From: Winogradskyella ursingii
GTDB lineage: Bacteria; Bacteroidota; Bacteroidia; Flavobacteriales; Flavobacteriaceae
Assembly: GCF_013403975.1 (NCBI RefSeq)
Contig: NZ_JABFDH010000001.1
Location: forward strand, 186,001-250,000
Direction: 5' to 3'
Length of the DNA: 64,000 nucleotides
The notes beneath the pieces were generated by a model. The model worked only from the letters and a program-made list of their open reading frames with translations, searched no databases and had not been told where the DNA came from. Both the position numbers and the translations under genes were made by a program. Of the stretch, positions 41,715 to 50,856 are shown piece after piece (positions within the stretch are counted from its first letter, which is position 1; the number at the start of each line of letters is the position of its first letter).

Positions 41715-44099
41715 TTAATCTGTTTTTAATGATTTAATTGGATTTACCAACGCTGCCTTGATGGCCTGAAAACTGATTGTTGCCATTGCAATCAAAATCA
41801 TAATGAAACTGGCTACTATAAAAACCCACCAACTGATACTCACTCTGTAAGCAAAGTCTTGAAGCCAATGGCTCATAACTAACCAAGCAATGGGCATTGC
41901 AATCAGGATGGAAAGTGTAATAAGTTTTAAGAAATCTTTTGACAACAATTTTACAATGGTAGTTACACTTGCGCCAAGAATCTTGCGAATTCCAATTTCT
42001 TTGCTTCTTTGCTGTGCTGTGAACATCACAAGCCCGAACAGACCAAGACACGAAATGAGCACAATTAATAATGTAAATATTTTAGACAATGAGGCAATCC
42101 TACTTTCAGCTTCGTATAGGTTTTGATACTCGGTATCTAAGAAAGCAAACTCAAATGGATATCCTGGTTGTAAGCGTTCGTAAATTGTCTCTATTTCAGA
42201 AATTACGTTTGCGACTTCATTGGTCTTTATTCTTGCGACCATATCGGCACCGCCTTTTCTGAATCTCATAATAAGAGGTTCTATGGTATTGTGAAGCGAG
42301 CCGTATTGGAAGTCTTTTACAACACCTATGATTTCTTTCTTTCTGCTTCCGTGGTCTATAATTGTTCCTACTGCGGTTGCTGGGTCCAATTCCATAAATT
42401 TTAAAGCAGATTCATTGATGATAATCCTGCTTTCGTCATCATTGAAATCCTTTGAAAAAGTACGGCCTTGAAGTAGCTCAATACCCAATGTCTCAATATA
42501 ATTATATCCTATTCTCGGTGATTTGAACATTACCTTTTTGTCAGATTCGAGACCTCTCCAAGAATATCCACCTTGACCATCGCCTGCTTCCAAAAGACTC
42601 CCGCTCATAAAAGCGACATCTGTAACAGCACTCATTGCTTCCAGTTCAGTAATAAGTATATCGCGGTTTTTATAATCCGTCTTCATCTTAAAAGTGACCA
42701 CATTCTCTTTGTTGTAGCCCAAGTTTTTATCCATCATAAATTCAATCTGATTGTTGATGATGAAAACTGAAATAATGAATATTACCGAAAGCGTAAACTG
42801 AAAAACCACCAATCCTTTTCTAATCAAAGCTTCTCCTGCAACTGTGTTCAACTTGCCTTTTAAAATGGACACCGGTCTAAATTTCGAAAGATAGAATGCC
42901 GGATAGCTTCCTGCCAGAAGTCCTGTTAGGATGACCAAACCCATCAGGGCAAAGATGAGATTGAGTGCCAAGTTGAATTCAATTTGTTTCCCGGTAATGT
43001 GATTAAAGTAAGGTAATACCAACACGGTAATTAAACAGGCAGATAGTGAAGCAATCACCGTCATAAAAATCGACTCCCCCAAAAACTGATATATCAATGT
43101 TTTTCTTCTTCCACCTACCACTTTTTTTATACCAATTTCCTTCATTCTCTTGCTCGCTTGAGCCGTTGCCAAGTTCATAAAGTTGATGCAGGCTATAACA
43201 AGAATGAACAAAGCAATTAGGGCAAACAGCTTGACATAGAATATTCTACCGCCCACTAAATCACCATTTTCGTAATTACCATTGAGATAACGGGTAGCGA
43301 ACTGCTGTGTAAAAATTGTGAAATTATCCCTGTCATCAAGCTTTGTGCTCAAAAACTTGGCAATCTTATCGTTTAACTGACTGATGTCTGCATTCTCGTC
43401 CAAGACTAGATAAGTGTGGGCATAACCGCCACTCCAATCTCCCGCCCATCTGGAATCACCGACCATAGATTTGGCTGGAAGCAACGCTTCAAATTTTAGG
43501 GTAGAATTATTCCCAACATCCTCAAAGACTCCTGAGACATTCAAGATTCGTTTTCTGCCACCATCACTCCACTTGTAATCCCACACCAAAGTTTTCCCAA
43601 TAGCATCGTTCGCATTGGTAAATAGACTTTCGGCAAGACTTTCGGATAGTACGATGTTATCCTTATTCTTCAGAACTTCTGCCTTGTTCCCAAAAAGTAG
43701 ATTGAAAGAGAACGTGTCAAAAAAGTTCTCGCTTGCGAAAATTCCTGTTCCGACCTTGGTATGCTCCTCATACTCCAAAACACCCGTGGGCTGAATAAAA
43801 TCTGCGCTTGTAGAAGTAGCAGCAACAATTTCTGGAAATTCCTCTGTAAGCGCGTCCGCCAATAATAGCGGGCTATTCTCCATTGTTATAATCTTGTTTT
43901 CCCAATCAAGATTGGTTATCACCTGATGTATGTTATCTTTTTTCTCGTGAAAGGCATCGACACTCAGTTCATCACTAATCCAAAGACAGATAAGAATCAC
44001 GGAAGCAAGACCCGATGAGAGACCGATAATATTTATAAAAAAGCTGGTCTTGTTCTTTTTTATATTTCTTATTGCAATGAGAAAAGTGTGCTTTAGCAT
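41715..44099 (-). CDS. ABC transporter permease, FtsX/MacB-like (large)
   Basis: 794 residues with two FtsX-type permease halves: N-terminal helix (SFFINIIGLSSGLASVILICLWI), a MacB periplasmic-core domain (about 45-250), helices near 285-310, 335-360 and 380-400, a second periplasmic domain (about 430-640) and three C-terminal helices, with the diagnostic MFTAQQRSKEIGIRKILGAS. It is the Bacteroidota two-domain permease of unknown substrate, often linked to lipid or peptide export. No ATP-binding subunit is encoded nearby. Confidence 0.92.
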   Translation of the reverse strand: MLKHTFLIAIRNIKKNKTSFFINIIGLSSGLASVILICLWISDELSVDAFHEKKDNIHQVITNLDWENKIITMENSPLLLADALTEEFPEIVAATSTSADFIQPTGVLEYEEHTKVGTGIFASENFFDTFSFNLLFGNKAEVLKNKDNIVLSESLAESLFTNANDAIGKTLVWDYKWSDGGRKRILNVSGVFEDVGNNSTLKFEALLPAKSMVGDSRWAGDWSGGYAHTYLVLDENADISQLNDKIAKFLSTKLDDRDNFTIFTQQFATRYLNGNYENGDLVGGRIFYVKLFALIALFILVIACINFMNLATAQASKRMKEIGIKKVVGGRRKTLIYQFLGESIFMTVIASLSACLITVLVLPYFNHITGKQIEFNLALNLIFALMGLVILTGLLAGSYPAFYLSKFRPVSILKGKLNTVAGEALIRKGLVVFQFTLSVIFIISVFIINNQIEFMMDKNLGYNKENVVTFKMKTDYKNRDILITELEAMSAVTDVAFMSGSLLEAGDGQGGYSWRGLESDKKVMFKSPRIGYNYIETLGIELLQGRTFSKDFNDDESRIIINESALKFMELDPATAVGTIIDHGSRKKEIIGVVKDFQYGSLHNTIEPLIMRFRKGGADMVARIKTNEVANVISEIETIYERLQPGYPFEFAFLDTEYQNLYEAESRIASLSKIFTLLIVLISCLGLFGLVMFTAQQRSKEIGIRKILGASVTTIVKLLSKDFLKLITLSILIAMPIAWLVMSHWLQDFAYRVSISWWVFIVASFIMILIAMATISFQAIKAALVNPIKSLKTD

Positions 44100-44194
44100 A
44101 TTTTGAGTTATTGATATATCAGTGTATTGAATAAAAAACGTGCCAACTGACTAAATTACTAAATATCAATATCTTGCATTTTCACATAGAATCG

Positions 44195-44241
44195 AAAGTG
44201 TCCAGTTTTGATACACTTAGTGTTCATTTTTTGGACACTTT
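44195..44241. promoter_or_regulatory. Operator-like GTGTCCA inverted repeat upstream of the permease
   Basis: AAAGTGTCCA (44195-44204) and TGGACACTTT (44232-44241) are exact inverse copies, with a further ACAC-TTA-GTGT between them. TTTTTGGACAC (44228-44238) recurs at 45493-45503 upstream of the DUF4932 gene. It is likely bound by the adjacent AraC-type regulator. Confidence 0.55.
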
Positions 44242-44264
44242 TATTGTAAAGAAAAAACATTCCC

Positions 44265-45407
44265 TTATAATTTTGATAATTTTCTCATTGTTGATTCGAC
44301 CAACGCATAATACGATTTGTAAAATCCGTCATCATACTTTCTCAGTTCAATTAGTATTTCGGGAATATACTTAAATCGCCTTTTCTCTTGGTAATCTAAC
44401 ATTAATCTTTCGGTCGTTTTCTCATCTCCGAGCTTTTCGGCAATTATGATTTCTCCTGCTCTTACAAAATGCTCATAAACACAGGCTTTCCAAGTATTAT
44501 AACCTTGGTCGTACATCACAGCTTTTAACGGCTTGAACAAGTGTTCGGTCTCTTGGAACAAATGGTCTGGTAATTTTGTGACTTCTGGATTTACGAATGA
44601 GTGCCCAAATTCGTGGATACTCAATTCCATCAATTTTTCTGGATTTCTAAAACCCATTTTTAAGTTGTTTTCATCTTCAAACTCTTGTGCATCCAACGCT
44701 CCGAACACACTATAAATTTTTGTTTTGTTGTTGGTAGGGACTTTAATTCCGAATCCCATTCCCTTGGGTATGGTCAAACTAGGCACCAGCACATAACTTT
44801 CAAATGATGTATTGTAAAAAGCTTCCATAGCATCAATAAAGTTGGCATTTGGCAGCGTATTGCTTACTTCTTCAATCATCTTCCTGTAATAGAGCTCAGC
44901 ATTTGATAGATAGGCTTCAAGGTTAATCTCCCTTGAGAAAGCATTCATTCCCTCTAAGAATATTTCTACATTATTTTTCGCTTCGGCAGCGTCTTTATTT
45001 TTAGAAAAGTTTAGATAATAGTGCTCAGCGATAGCATCAGTCAACTTGGCGTTCGGTACTTCATCCACTTGCATAAGAAAAGCGGAAAGGTAATCGAGCC
45101 ACAAATGGTTCGCTACCGAAAAGCTTTTGGCTAAGTTAGCGCTTGTCGCATACGACTTGTAGTCCTGATACAGCGCATAACCGTAATTATGCCAATCTTT
45201 TTTGGGTATTGCCTCACCATCAACCTGAACGGTTTTGGTCTCAATATTCACTCCCTCAAATCCTATAAAATAGGCCAATCCTAAAAGTTCAATATTTTTG
45301 TTGAGCTCGATGTCAACCTTACCCCGATTGATGGATTCACTTCCTATTTGTGAGGAACTATATTGGCAACTCAATAGGCTCAAAATGATTATGAATAGAT
45401 TTCTCAT
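44265..45407 (-). CDS. DUF4932 domain protein, putative zinc metallopeptidase
   Basis: 380 residues from the ATG at 45407 (MRNLFIIILSLLSCQYSSSQ), a lipoprotein-like or secretory signal. The body carries ELSIHEFGHSFVNPEV (HEFGH zinc motif) and a second conserved YEHFVRAGEIIIAEKLG segment. DUF4932 proteins are exported and widespread in Bacteroidota; peptidase activity is suggested by the motif only. It lies between the membrane AraC regulator and the FtsX permease, all on the minus strand, with related TTTTTGGACAC sites before it and before the permease. Confidence 0.85.
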   Translation of the reverse strand: MRNLFIIILSLLSCQYSSSQIGSESINRGKVDIELNKNIELLGLAYFIGFEGVNIETKTVQVDGEAIPKKDWHNYGYALYQDYKSYATSANLAKSFSVANHLWLDYLSAFLMQVDEVPNAKLTDAIAEHYYLNFSKNKDAAEAKNNVEIFLEGMNAFSREINLEAYLSNAELYYRKMIEEVSNTLPNANFIDAMEAFYNTSFESYVLVPSLTIPKGMGFGIKVPTNNKTKIYSVFGALDAQEFEDENNLKMGFRNPEKLMELSIHEFGHSFVNPEVTKLPDHLFQETEHLFKPLKAVMYDQGYNTWKACVYEHFVRAGEIIIAEKLGDEKTTERLMLDYQEKRRFKYIPEILIELRKYDDGFYKSYYALVESTMRKLSKL

Positions 45408-45509
45408 ATGATAACGTTTAGTTTTCGGCAAAGCAAACGGTATCATATGTGACAATCGCTTTAAAATCTGATATTGGACGTCCTAAATCACGTTTTTGGA
45501 CACATTGTA

Positions 45510-46586
45510 TTACTTATTGAGATAATATGAAGGGTTTTTTCCTGTGGTATCCTTAAAGATTTTATTGAATGAAGATTTAGAATTGAATCCGGCCTCCATT
45601 GCTATTGCAAGTAATGTTTTATTCTTTTCTCTTGGGTCATTGATACGTTGCATCGCTTCCTTTACCCGAAAGGAATTAACATAAGAGGTAAAACTTACGT
45701 TGAAGTATGAATTGATAAGTTCCGAAACATATCTTTCAGGAAGGCCAAGGTGTGTTGCTACTTCTTTTAACGACAACTTCTGTTTTGTATATACCTTCTC
45801 ATCCTCAAACAGGGCGGTCAATTTCTCCAATTCAGATTTATCATTGAACTGTGGGTATTTATCCGCTACCAGTTGCGTCTTTAAAACTCTTGGGATGTCA
45901 AAGAATGATGGCTTAAAGTAGCCTATATATCCAATAGCGAATAAAAAAAGTAATAAGATAACCTCAATAATGGTAAATACCTGAAAATCGAATAACGTGA
46001 TTAGCAACCAAAATAGGGTAAGAATCGAAAATATGACAAAGAAAACTGTAAGTCTATGAATTTGAGAATAACCATTGCCCTTGCTTGGCATTTGTTTTAC
46101 TTGTAGATACAAACTGTAGAGCTTTTTACCAAAAAGAACCAGAACAAAAATCATTGCAAATACAGGCACTATTTCCGTTAAGATGTACCAAAACGTATTA
46201 TCTATCAAGTTATAACCAGTATGTAAAACTTTGTTTGAATAGAATGAAAACAACTCAACAGCAATCTCAATGAGTGCGGGCAAAAACAATAAAAGCGATT
46301 TTCGCTTAAAGCGAAAATCGGGTTGCGTATTTGCTCTCACAAAGAACAATAAGGCTGGTGGAATAATTAAATATGAACCAAGTAGCCAGAAAGGAAAAGC
46401 ATTATCTGAGCTGTGATAGGACATCCTCATCGCCCAGATATTCAAAATTTCGATGGTAAAAATGAAGGTGATTAAGCCCAAAAAGAAGACTGCTAACCTT
46501 TTCCTAAATATTGATGAAAGTAGTGCCAAGCTCAACAATATTCCCTGACCAGAAACCAACAATAGTATTATTTGCTCAAGATTCAT
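45510..46586 (-). CDS. Membrane-anchored AraC-type regulator
   Basis: 358 residues from the ATG at 46586. Six or seven hydrophobic helices fill residues 1-225 (LLLVSGQGILLSLALLSSIF, FFLGLITFIFTIEIL and so on). The C-terminal double HTH is at about 255-355 (LSLKEVATHLGLPERYVSELINSYFNVSFTSYVNSFRVKEAMQRI, then LLAIAMEAGFNSKSSFNKIFKDTTGKNPSYYL). This one-component membrane receptor probably controls the DUF4932 and FtsX genes. A 10-bp inverted repeat CAAATTGTAG/CTACAATTTG (46602-46611, 46643-46652) lies before its start. Confidence 0.9.
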   Translation of the reverse strand: MNLEQIILLLVSGQGILLSLALLSSIFRKRLAVFFLGLITFIFTIEILNIWAMRMSYHSSDNAFPFWLLGSYLIIPPALLFFVRANTQPDFRFKRKSLLLFLPALIEIAVELFSFYSNKVLHTGYNLIDNTFWYILTEIVPVFAMIFVLVLFGKKLYSLYLQVKQMPSKGNGYSQIHRLTVFFVIFSILTLFWLLITLFDFQVFTIIEVILLLFLFAIGYIGYFKPSFFDIPRVLKTQLVADKYPQFNDKSELEKLTALFEDEKVYTKQKLSLKEVATHLGLPERYVSELINSYFNVSFTSYVNSFRVKEAMQRINDPREKNKTLLAIAMEAGFNSKSSFNKIFKDTTGKNPSYYLNK

Positions 46587-46742
46587 CACTTTTAAATGCA
46601 ACAAATTGTAGTTATTTGGTTCGGTTAAGGTGTCATCCTTTTCTACAATTTGAAAAGCAAAGATAAAGTTATCCTATTCTTTTAATAGAATTTATGGCTT
46701 TTTCCATTCTGTTTATTAGTGATCTCTATCATTATCAGAAGG

Positions 46743-48125
46743 TTACGCTTCCTTTTCCATCGCTTCCTTAATTCCATCAAGCATCCACGGCATTAACTCC
46801 GAGACCGTGGGATGCACCAGAACAACTCTTCTATAATTTCTGCATTGGATACCACTATGCATTATGGCAGCGAACATATTGATGATTTCGTCGCCATTGA
46901 TTCCTAATATGGAACCGCCGAGAATAAGGTCGGTTTCTGCATCTACTAATAGTTTGGCAAAGCCTTTGGTCTCACCCATTTCTTTGGCTCTACTAATTCT
47001 ACTCATATCATAAGTGGCTTTCAACACTTTTTTACCGGTTGCCAATGCTTCTTTTTCACTCATTCCCACTCGACCCAAAGGTGGGTCTGTAAATAATCCA
47101 TAGATAGGAATGCGTTTAGATATAGCACGCTCACCTCCAAAGAGGTAATCTAATACAATTTCGGCATCGTTGACCGAAGTATGGGTAAAAGCGCCTTCTC
47201 CGTTTACATCTCCCAATGCAAATACGCCATTTACGCCTGTTCGACAATAATCATCAACTTGAATATAGCCTCTTTCATTCGTTTTCAATGAGGTGTTCTC
47301 CAATCCTAAATTATCACTATTTGGAACTCGACCTATCGCCAGCAAAAGGTCTGAGCCTTTAATAACTTCTTCGTTACTATCTTTTTCAATAGTCAATTGA
47401 ATTATTCCATCTTTTTGAGTAACCGATTTCGCATCAGCTCCCAAAAGTATATTGATATCCTCATCCAATAGAATATCTTTAATGGCATCAGCTACATCCT
47501 TATCCTCACGTGGCATCAATTGGTCAGCCCTTTGGACAATTGTCACTCTTGAGCCAAATCTTTTGTATACTTGAGAAAACTCTGCTCCTATATAACCACC
47601 TCCTAAAATAATAAGATGTTCAGGCAAATCTTCTTTATCCAATAGTCTGGCACTGTCCATCCAATCAACATTATTGATACCTTCTATTTTAGGAAGTCTT
47701 GGTCGTGTTCCTGTATTTATATAAATGTTATTTCCTGTGATTTCCTCTTCGCCCAAGCTAATCACTTTATCATCTGTGAATTTTCCTTCCGCTTCGTAAA
47801 AATCTACATTCTCGGTTCGCTTCATCCAGTTTTTAAGTCCGTTACTGCTCCCATTTCGTATACCATTCATACGTTCACGAATCTTAGGATAATTAACTCC
47901 AATGTCGCCAGCCTCAAAACCAAATTCTGAACCTCGCCGTGCCAAATGTATTGCTCTTGCGCTTGCCACCATTGTTTTTGTGGGTGTACAGCCATAGTTG
48001 ACACAGCTTCCGCCAACTTTACCTTTCTCTATAACCGCTATGGAATCTCCTGTGGATATTAGCCTGCCCAAAAGTGTGCCTGTTGCTTGTCCTGTTCCTA
48101 ATATTATATGGTCGTATTTTTTCAT
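46743..48125 (-). CDS. FAD/NAD(P)-dependent disulfide oxidoreductase (mercuric reductase-like)
   Basis: 460 residues of the class I pyridine nucleotide-disulfide family: FAD motif GTGQATGTL near the start, redox pair in GGSCVNYGCTPTK (about 41-53), NAD(P) motif ILGGGYIGAEFSQ (about 173-185) and the C-terminal interface with HPTVSE (His-Pro-Thr-x-x-Glu). No heavy-metal-binding domain and no C-terminal cysteine pair are present, so mercury reduction is not implied. It resembles uncharacterised mercuric-reductase-like or dihydrolipoamide dehydrogenase-like enzymes near AhpD proteins, and may supply electrons to the AhpD-like protein at 48534. Confidence 0.88.
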   Translation of the reverse strand: MKKYDHIILGTGQATGTLLGRLISTGDSIAVIEKGKVGGSCVNYGCTPTKTMVASARAIHLARRGSEFGFEAGDIGVNYPKIRERMNGIRNGSSNGLKNWMKRTENVDFYEAEGKFTDDKVISLGEEEITGNNIYINTGTRPRLPKIEGINNVDWMDSARLLDKEDLPEHLIILGGGYIGAEFSQVYKRFGSRVTIVQRADQLMPREDKDVADAIKDILLDEDINILLGADAKSVTQKDGIIQLTIEKDSNEEVIKGSDLLLAIGRVPNSDNLGLENTSLKTNERGYIQVDDYCRTGVNGVFALGDVNGEGAFTHTSVNDAEIVLDYLFGGERAISKRIPIYGLFTDPPLGRVGMSEKEALATGKKVLKATYDMSRISRAKEMGETKGFAKLLVDAETDLILGGSILGINGDEIINMFAAIMHSGIQCRNYRRVVLVHPTVSELMPWMLDGIKEAMEKEA

Positions 48126-48261
48126 AGATATTGTTTTTATTGGTTAGATGCCTTTGTAGTTAGACGTAATAAAACTTTAAAGTTAAAAGTATTTGTCCCT
48201 ACCATATAATAAGATGCTTTAAAATCGCTAATCTACCTTAAACGGACCTGAAAATTTCCTA

Positions 48262-48329
48262 AAGGGAAGAATGCATAATTTATCAGGAAGTACCTATATG
48301 TTATGCCTTTATCTTCCATTGCATCTTTG
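48262..48329 (+). promoter_or_regulatory. Promoter/operator of first AhpD-like gene
   Basis: AAGGGAA (48262-48268) with AGGAA 23 bp later (48285-48289), then CATCTTTG (48322-48329) as a -7-like box 60 bp from the first motif. Exactly the same spacings occur upstream of the second AhpD-like gene (49193-49260). Confidence 0.65.
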
Positions 48330-48352
48330 TAATGTAATTAAAACAATAAAAA

Positions 48353-48511
48353 ATGATACCAAAAAACACATCAATTTTCAATCTCATAGAGATTTTTAGG
48401 CAGCCTCAAAAGCTTATCAAAAAACAGATTTCCAAGCTGAAACATTGCGAAACAAATTTTCATCACGATTACTATTGTGACACTGAAAAACCATATATAT
48501 CAATTCAATAA
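48353..48511 (+). CDS. Possible small protein, 52 residues
   Basis: ATG at 48353, TAA at 48509-48511. The sequence is basic then rich in His, Cys and Tyr (KKQISKLKHCETNFHHDYYCD). It starts 24 bp after the -7-like box and ends 22 bp before the AhpD-like start, so it would be the first gene of that transcript. No homologue is recognised; it could also simply be leader sequence. Confidence 0.4.
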   Translation: MIPKNTSIFNLIEIFRQPQKLIKKQISKLKHCETNFHHDYYCDTEKPYISIQ

Positions 48512-48533
48512 TTAATTTAAAAAAACAAAAATT

Positions 48534-49082
48534 ATGACAACATTTAATGTACCAACGAGAGCAGAAGTAAACGAAACAAATCAAGGTTTATTTGACCATT
48601 TAGAAAAAGCAGTGGGCTTTGTACCAAACTTATTTGCGACCTATGCAAATTCAGATTACGCACTTAAAAACTATTTAGAATTCTCTAATGCCAAGACCTC
48701 GCTTAAAGCGAAAGAAAAAGAGGTAGTGAACCTTGCAGTGAGCCAAGTGAATAATTGCGAATATTGTTTAGCTGCACACACTGCAATTGGTAAAATGAAC
48801 GGATTCTCAGAAGACCAAATCTTAGAATTAAGAGCAGGTGAAGCCTCATTTGACCCAAAATTGGATGCTTTGGCAAAATTGGCAAAGAACGTTACAGAGA
48901 ATAGAGGCAATACAGATGCTGATATTCTTGAAAACTTCTTTAACTCCGGATGGACAAAAGGAAACTTAATCGATACGATTGCCTTGGTGGGTGATAAAAC
49001 GATATCAAACTATATCCACAACACCACCAAGGTACCTGTTGATTTTCCAGAAGCCATACCATTAGAAACTGTACAGTTGTAA
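48534..49082 (+). CDS. AhpD-like/carboxymuconolactone decarboxylase family protein
   Basis: 182 residues of the CMD/AhpD alkylhydroperoxidase family. The redox motif NNCEYCLAAHTAIG (about 80-93) has the Cys-x-x-Cys-x3-His arrangement. The family acts in peroxide or thiol redox defence in the cytosol. A divergent flavin disulfide reductase lies upstream and a cysteine-less paralogue downstream. It ends at a clear terminator. Confidence 0.9.
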   Translation: MTTFNVPTRAEVNETNQGLFDHLEKAVGFVPNLFATYANSDYALKNYLEFSNAKTSLKAKEKEVVNLAVSQVNNCEYCLAAHTAIGKMNGFSEDQILELRAGEASFDPKLDALAKLAKNVTENRGNTDADILENFFNSGWTKGNLIDTIALVGDKTISNYIHNTTKVPVDFPEAIPLETVQL

Positions 49083-49115
49083 AATCCCCTAACTATTAAT
49101 ATGTACAGTTAAACG

Positions 49116-49146
49116 AGCAGCTCACTTAATGTGGGCTGCTTTTCTT
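49116..49146 (+). terminator. Terminator after first AhpD-like gene
   Basis: AGCAGCTCAC (49116-49125) pairs with GTGGGCTGCT (49131-49140) with one wobble, followed by a T-rich tail. Confidence 0.75.
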
Positions 49147-49192
49147 TATCTATATTTCAAAATGCACATAACAAATTGTAAAGCAATTGTTT

Positions 49193-49260
49193 AAGGGAAA
49201 TATTTGCAATCATCAAGGAACTTTAACCATTACTTTTATGTCAAGCTGAAAGTATCTTTG
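49193..49260 (+). promoter_or_regulatory. Promoter/operator of second AhpD-like gene
   Basis: AAGGGAA (49193-49199), AGGAA (49216-49220) and the -7 box TATCTTTG (49253-49260), with the same 23- and 60-bp offsets as upstream of 48534. The matching layout suggests a common regulator, for which the AraC protein at 49838 is the nearest candidate. Confidence 0.65.
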
Positions 49261-49308
49261 TACTCTAATAAAAATACATATCTGTATGCATATTAAAATT
49301 TTATAAAG

Positions 49309-49854
49309 ATGAATAATGTTAATAAAAATAAACAGAATGAAACTTTGAATGGCGACTATTTAAACAGGATAGAATTAAAATTTGGCTTCGTACCAAACAT
49401 TTACAAAGCATTTTTGAATTCTGACAATGCTTTGGTCAATTATTTGGAACTTTCAAAATCAGAATCCAATTTAAGTGACAAAGAAAAAATTATAGTGAAG
49501 TTAGCAGTCAGTGAAGTAAATGGAAGTAATTACTCTCTGTCTCAATATACCCACATAGGTCTTAAAAGAAGTTTAAATACTAACGAAACCATAGAATCCA
49601 GAAAGGGTCGTTTTACTTCTGATGAAAAATTTAATGCCCTTGCTGAACTCTCATTCAGCATTGCTCAAAACAGAGGAAAAATTGAACCAGGTATTTTGAA
49701 TAATTTCTTCAAGGCGGGATATACAAAAGCAATACTTATGGATTTATTCTTAGTTGTGGGTGAAATAATAATTGCTAACTATATTGCGCAAACTTTAAAA
49801 CTTGCCATTGATTTTCCTTGGGCACCCTATATCAATCCTAAAGTGAATCTTTAA
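49309..49854 (+). CDS. AhpD-like paralogue lacking the redox cysteines
   Basis: 181 residues, clearly paralogous to 48534: both have (K)FGFVPN(I/L)YKAF-type starts, similar spacing, and ends such as DFPWAPYINPK versus DFPEAIPLE. The redox motif has become NGSNYSLSQYTHIG, with both cysteines replaced by serine. This would abolish peroxidase chemistry, so it may be a binding, regulatory or decaying protein. It overlaps the convergent AraC gene by 17 bp. Confidence 0.82.
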   Translation: MNNVNKNKQNETLNGDYLNRIELKFGFVPNIYKAFLNSDNALVNYLELSKSESNLSDKEKIIVKLAVSEVNGSNYSLSQYTHIGLKRSLNTNETIESRKGRFTSDEKFNALAELSFSIAQNRGKIEPGILNNFFKAGYTKAILMDLFLVVGEIIIANYIAQTLKLAIDFPWAPYINPKVNL

Positions 49855-50680
49855 CTTCATTTTTAAACCTGGCTGGTGGAAGACCCGTATTGGTTTTGAA
49901 GAATTTTGAAAAATGTGCCGGCTCATTGAACCCTAATTCATAACCGATTTCTTCAGCTGTTTTATCCGAATAGAACAGTAATCTTTTTGCTTCAAGGATA
50001 ATTCGTTCATTAATTATTTTGAGAGGCGACATATCCCCTGATTTTTTGAATACATTAGATAGTGTTTTAGGCGACTTAAACAGCATCTCTGCATAATCTG
50101 ATACTTGATGCTTTTGTTTAAAATTTTGCTCTACTAAAATATGGTATTGTCTGACGATATCGAACTGAGGTGTTGGTAATTCAACTTTAGAATTTTTAGA
50201 TTTAATTAATCGTGTAGATTTAATCAATAACCGTTTAAGTATAGACCTTAGCATCTCACCCTGAATATGGTCTCTGGTCTCAAACTCTTCCCTTAAAATG
50301 AGAAACATCGCCTCGAAGCTTTTTACGTCTTTTTCACATAAAGTTACAATGGGTGGTAGCGAAGAACCAAAAAACAAAAAACCGTTGCAGGATACTTCAT
50401 CGTCGTGGTCACGTATACAATAAAACTCTCTGTTGAAAACTATTGCGAGAAGTCCAGTGCCCATTTTGAGTTCCATTATATTAAGCGGTGTGCAAAAAAT
50501 TACCTGATTTTTATCCAAGCTTATTTTTGAGCCATCAACAATAATGTCCACACAGTTATCCTTTGCCCAAAGAATTTTATAAAATCCCTTTTGGTTCAGA
50601 AGATTGAGTGATGGTCCGCAACTGAAGTTAGTCAACGTGAATTGGCTCTCATCCTTTATGCTTTTATAATCGAGTTTCAT
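49838..50680 (-). CDS. AraC family transcriptional regulator
   Basis: 280 residues: a cupin-like N-terminal half with FSCGPSLNLLNQKGFYKILWAKDN, and a C-terminal HTH pair (about 180-275; HQVSDYAEMLFKSPKTLSNVFKKSGDMSPLKIINERIILEAKRLL, then AEEIGYELGFNEPAHFSKFFKTNTGLPPARF). It is convergent with the AhpD-like genes and most likely controls them through the AAGGGAA/AGGAA sites. The effector is unknown. Confidence 0.9.
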   Translation of the reverse strand: MKLDYKSIKDESQFTLTNFSCGPSLNLLNQKGFYKILWAKDNCVDIIVDGSKISLDKNQVIFCTPLNIMELKMGTGLLAIVFNREFYCIRDHDDEVSCNGFLFFGSSLPPIVTLCEKDVKSFEAMFLILREEFETRDHIQGEMLRSILKRLLIKSTRLIKSKNSKVELPTPQFDIVRQYHILVEQNFKQKHQVSDYAEMLFKSPKTLSNVFKKSGDMSPLKIINERIILEAKRLLFYSDKTAEEIGYELGFNEPAHFSKFFKTNTGLPPARFKNEVKDSL

Positions 50681-50803
50681 TGGTTATAGAGATGCTCTCT
50701 GGTACCTTGTTAAGCTAATAGAAAGTAACGATATTGCTGAAAATTATTGGTTTTAAATATTGTTTAATGTAATAAAATACGAAATATGAACCAAGGTTAA
50801 TAT

Positions 50804-50843
50804 CATAAAAAAAGAAGAGCCAGCACGAATGCCGACCCTTCTT
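50804..50843 (-). terminator. Terminator of the parB-like gene
   Basis: On the minus strand a 14-bp stem (with G-T wobbles) between 50843-50830 and 50825-50812, with a TTCG tetraloop, is followed by eight T. It lies just past the stop at 50857. Confidence 0.8.
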
Positions 50844-50856
50844 CAAACAACAAAAG

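Noticed and set aside
46743-48125. Mercury resistance determinant
   Set aside because: The oxidoreductase is similar to mercuric reductase in fold, but it lacks the metal-binding domain and C-terminal cysteine pair, and no merR, merT or merP genes are present.
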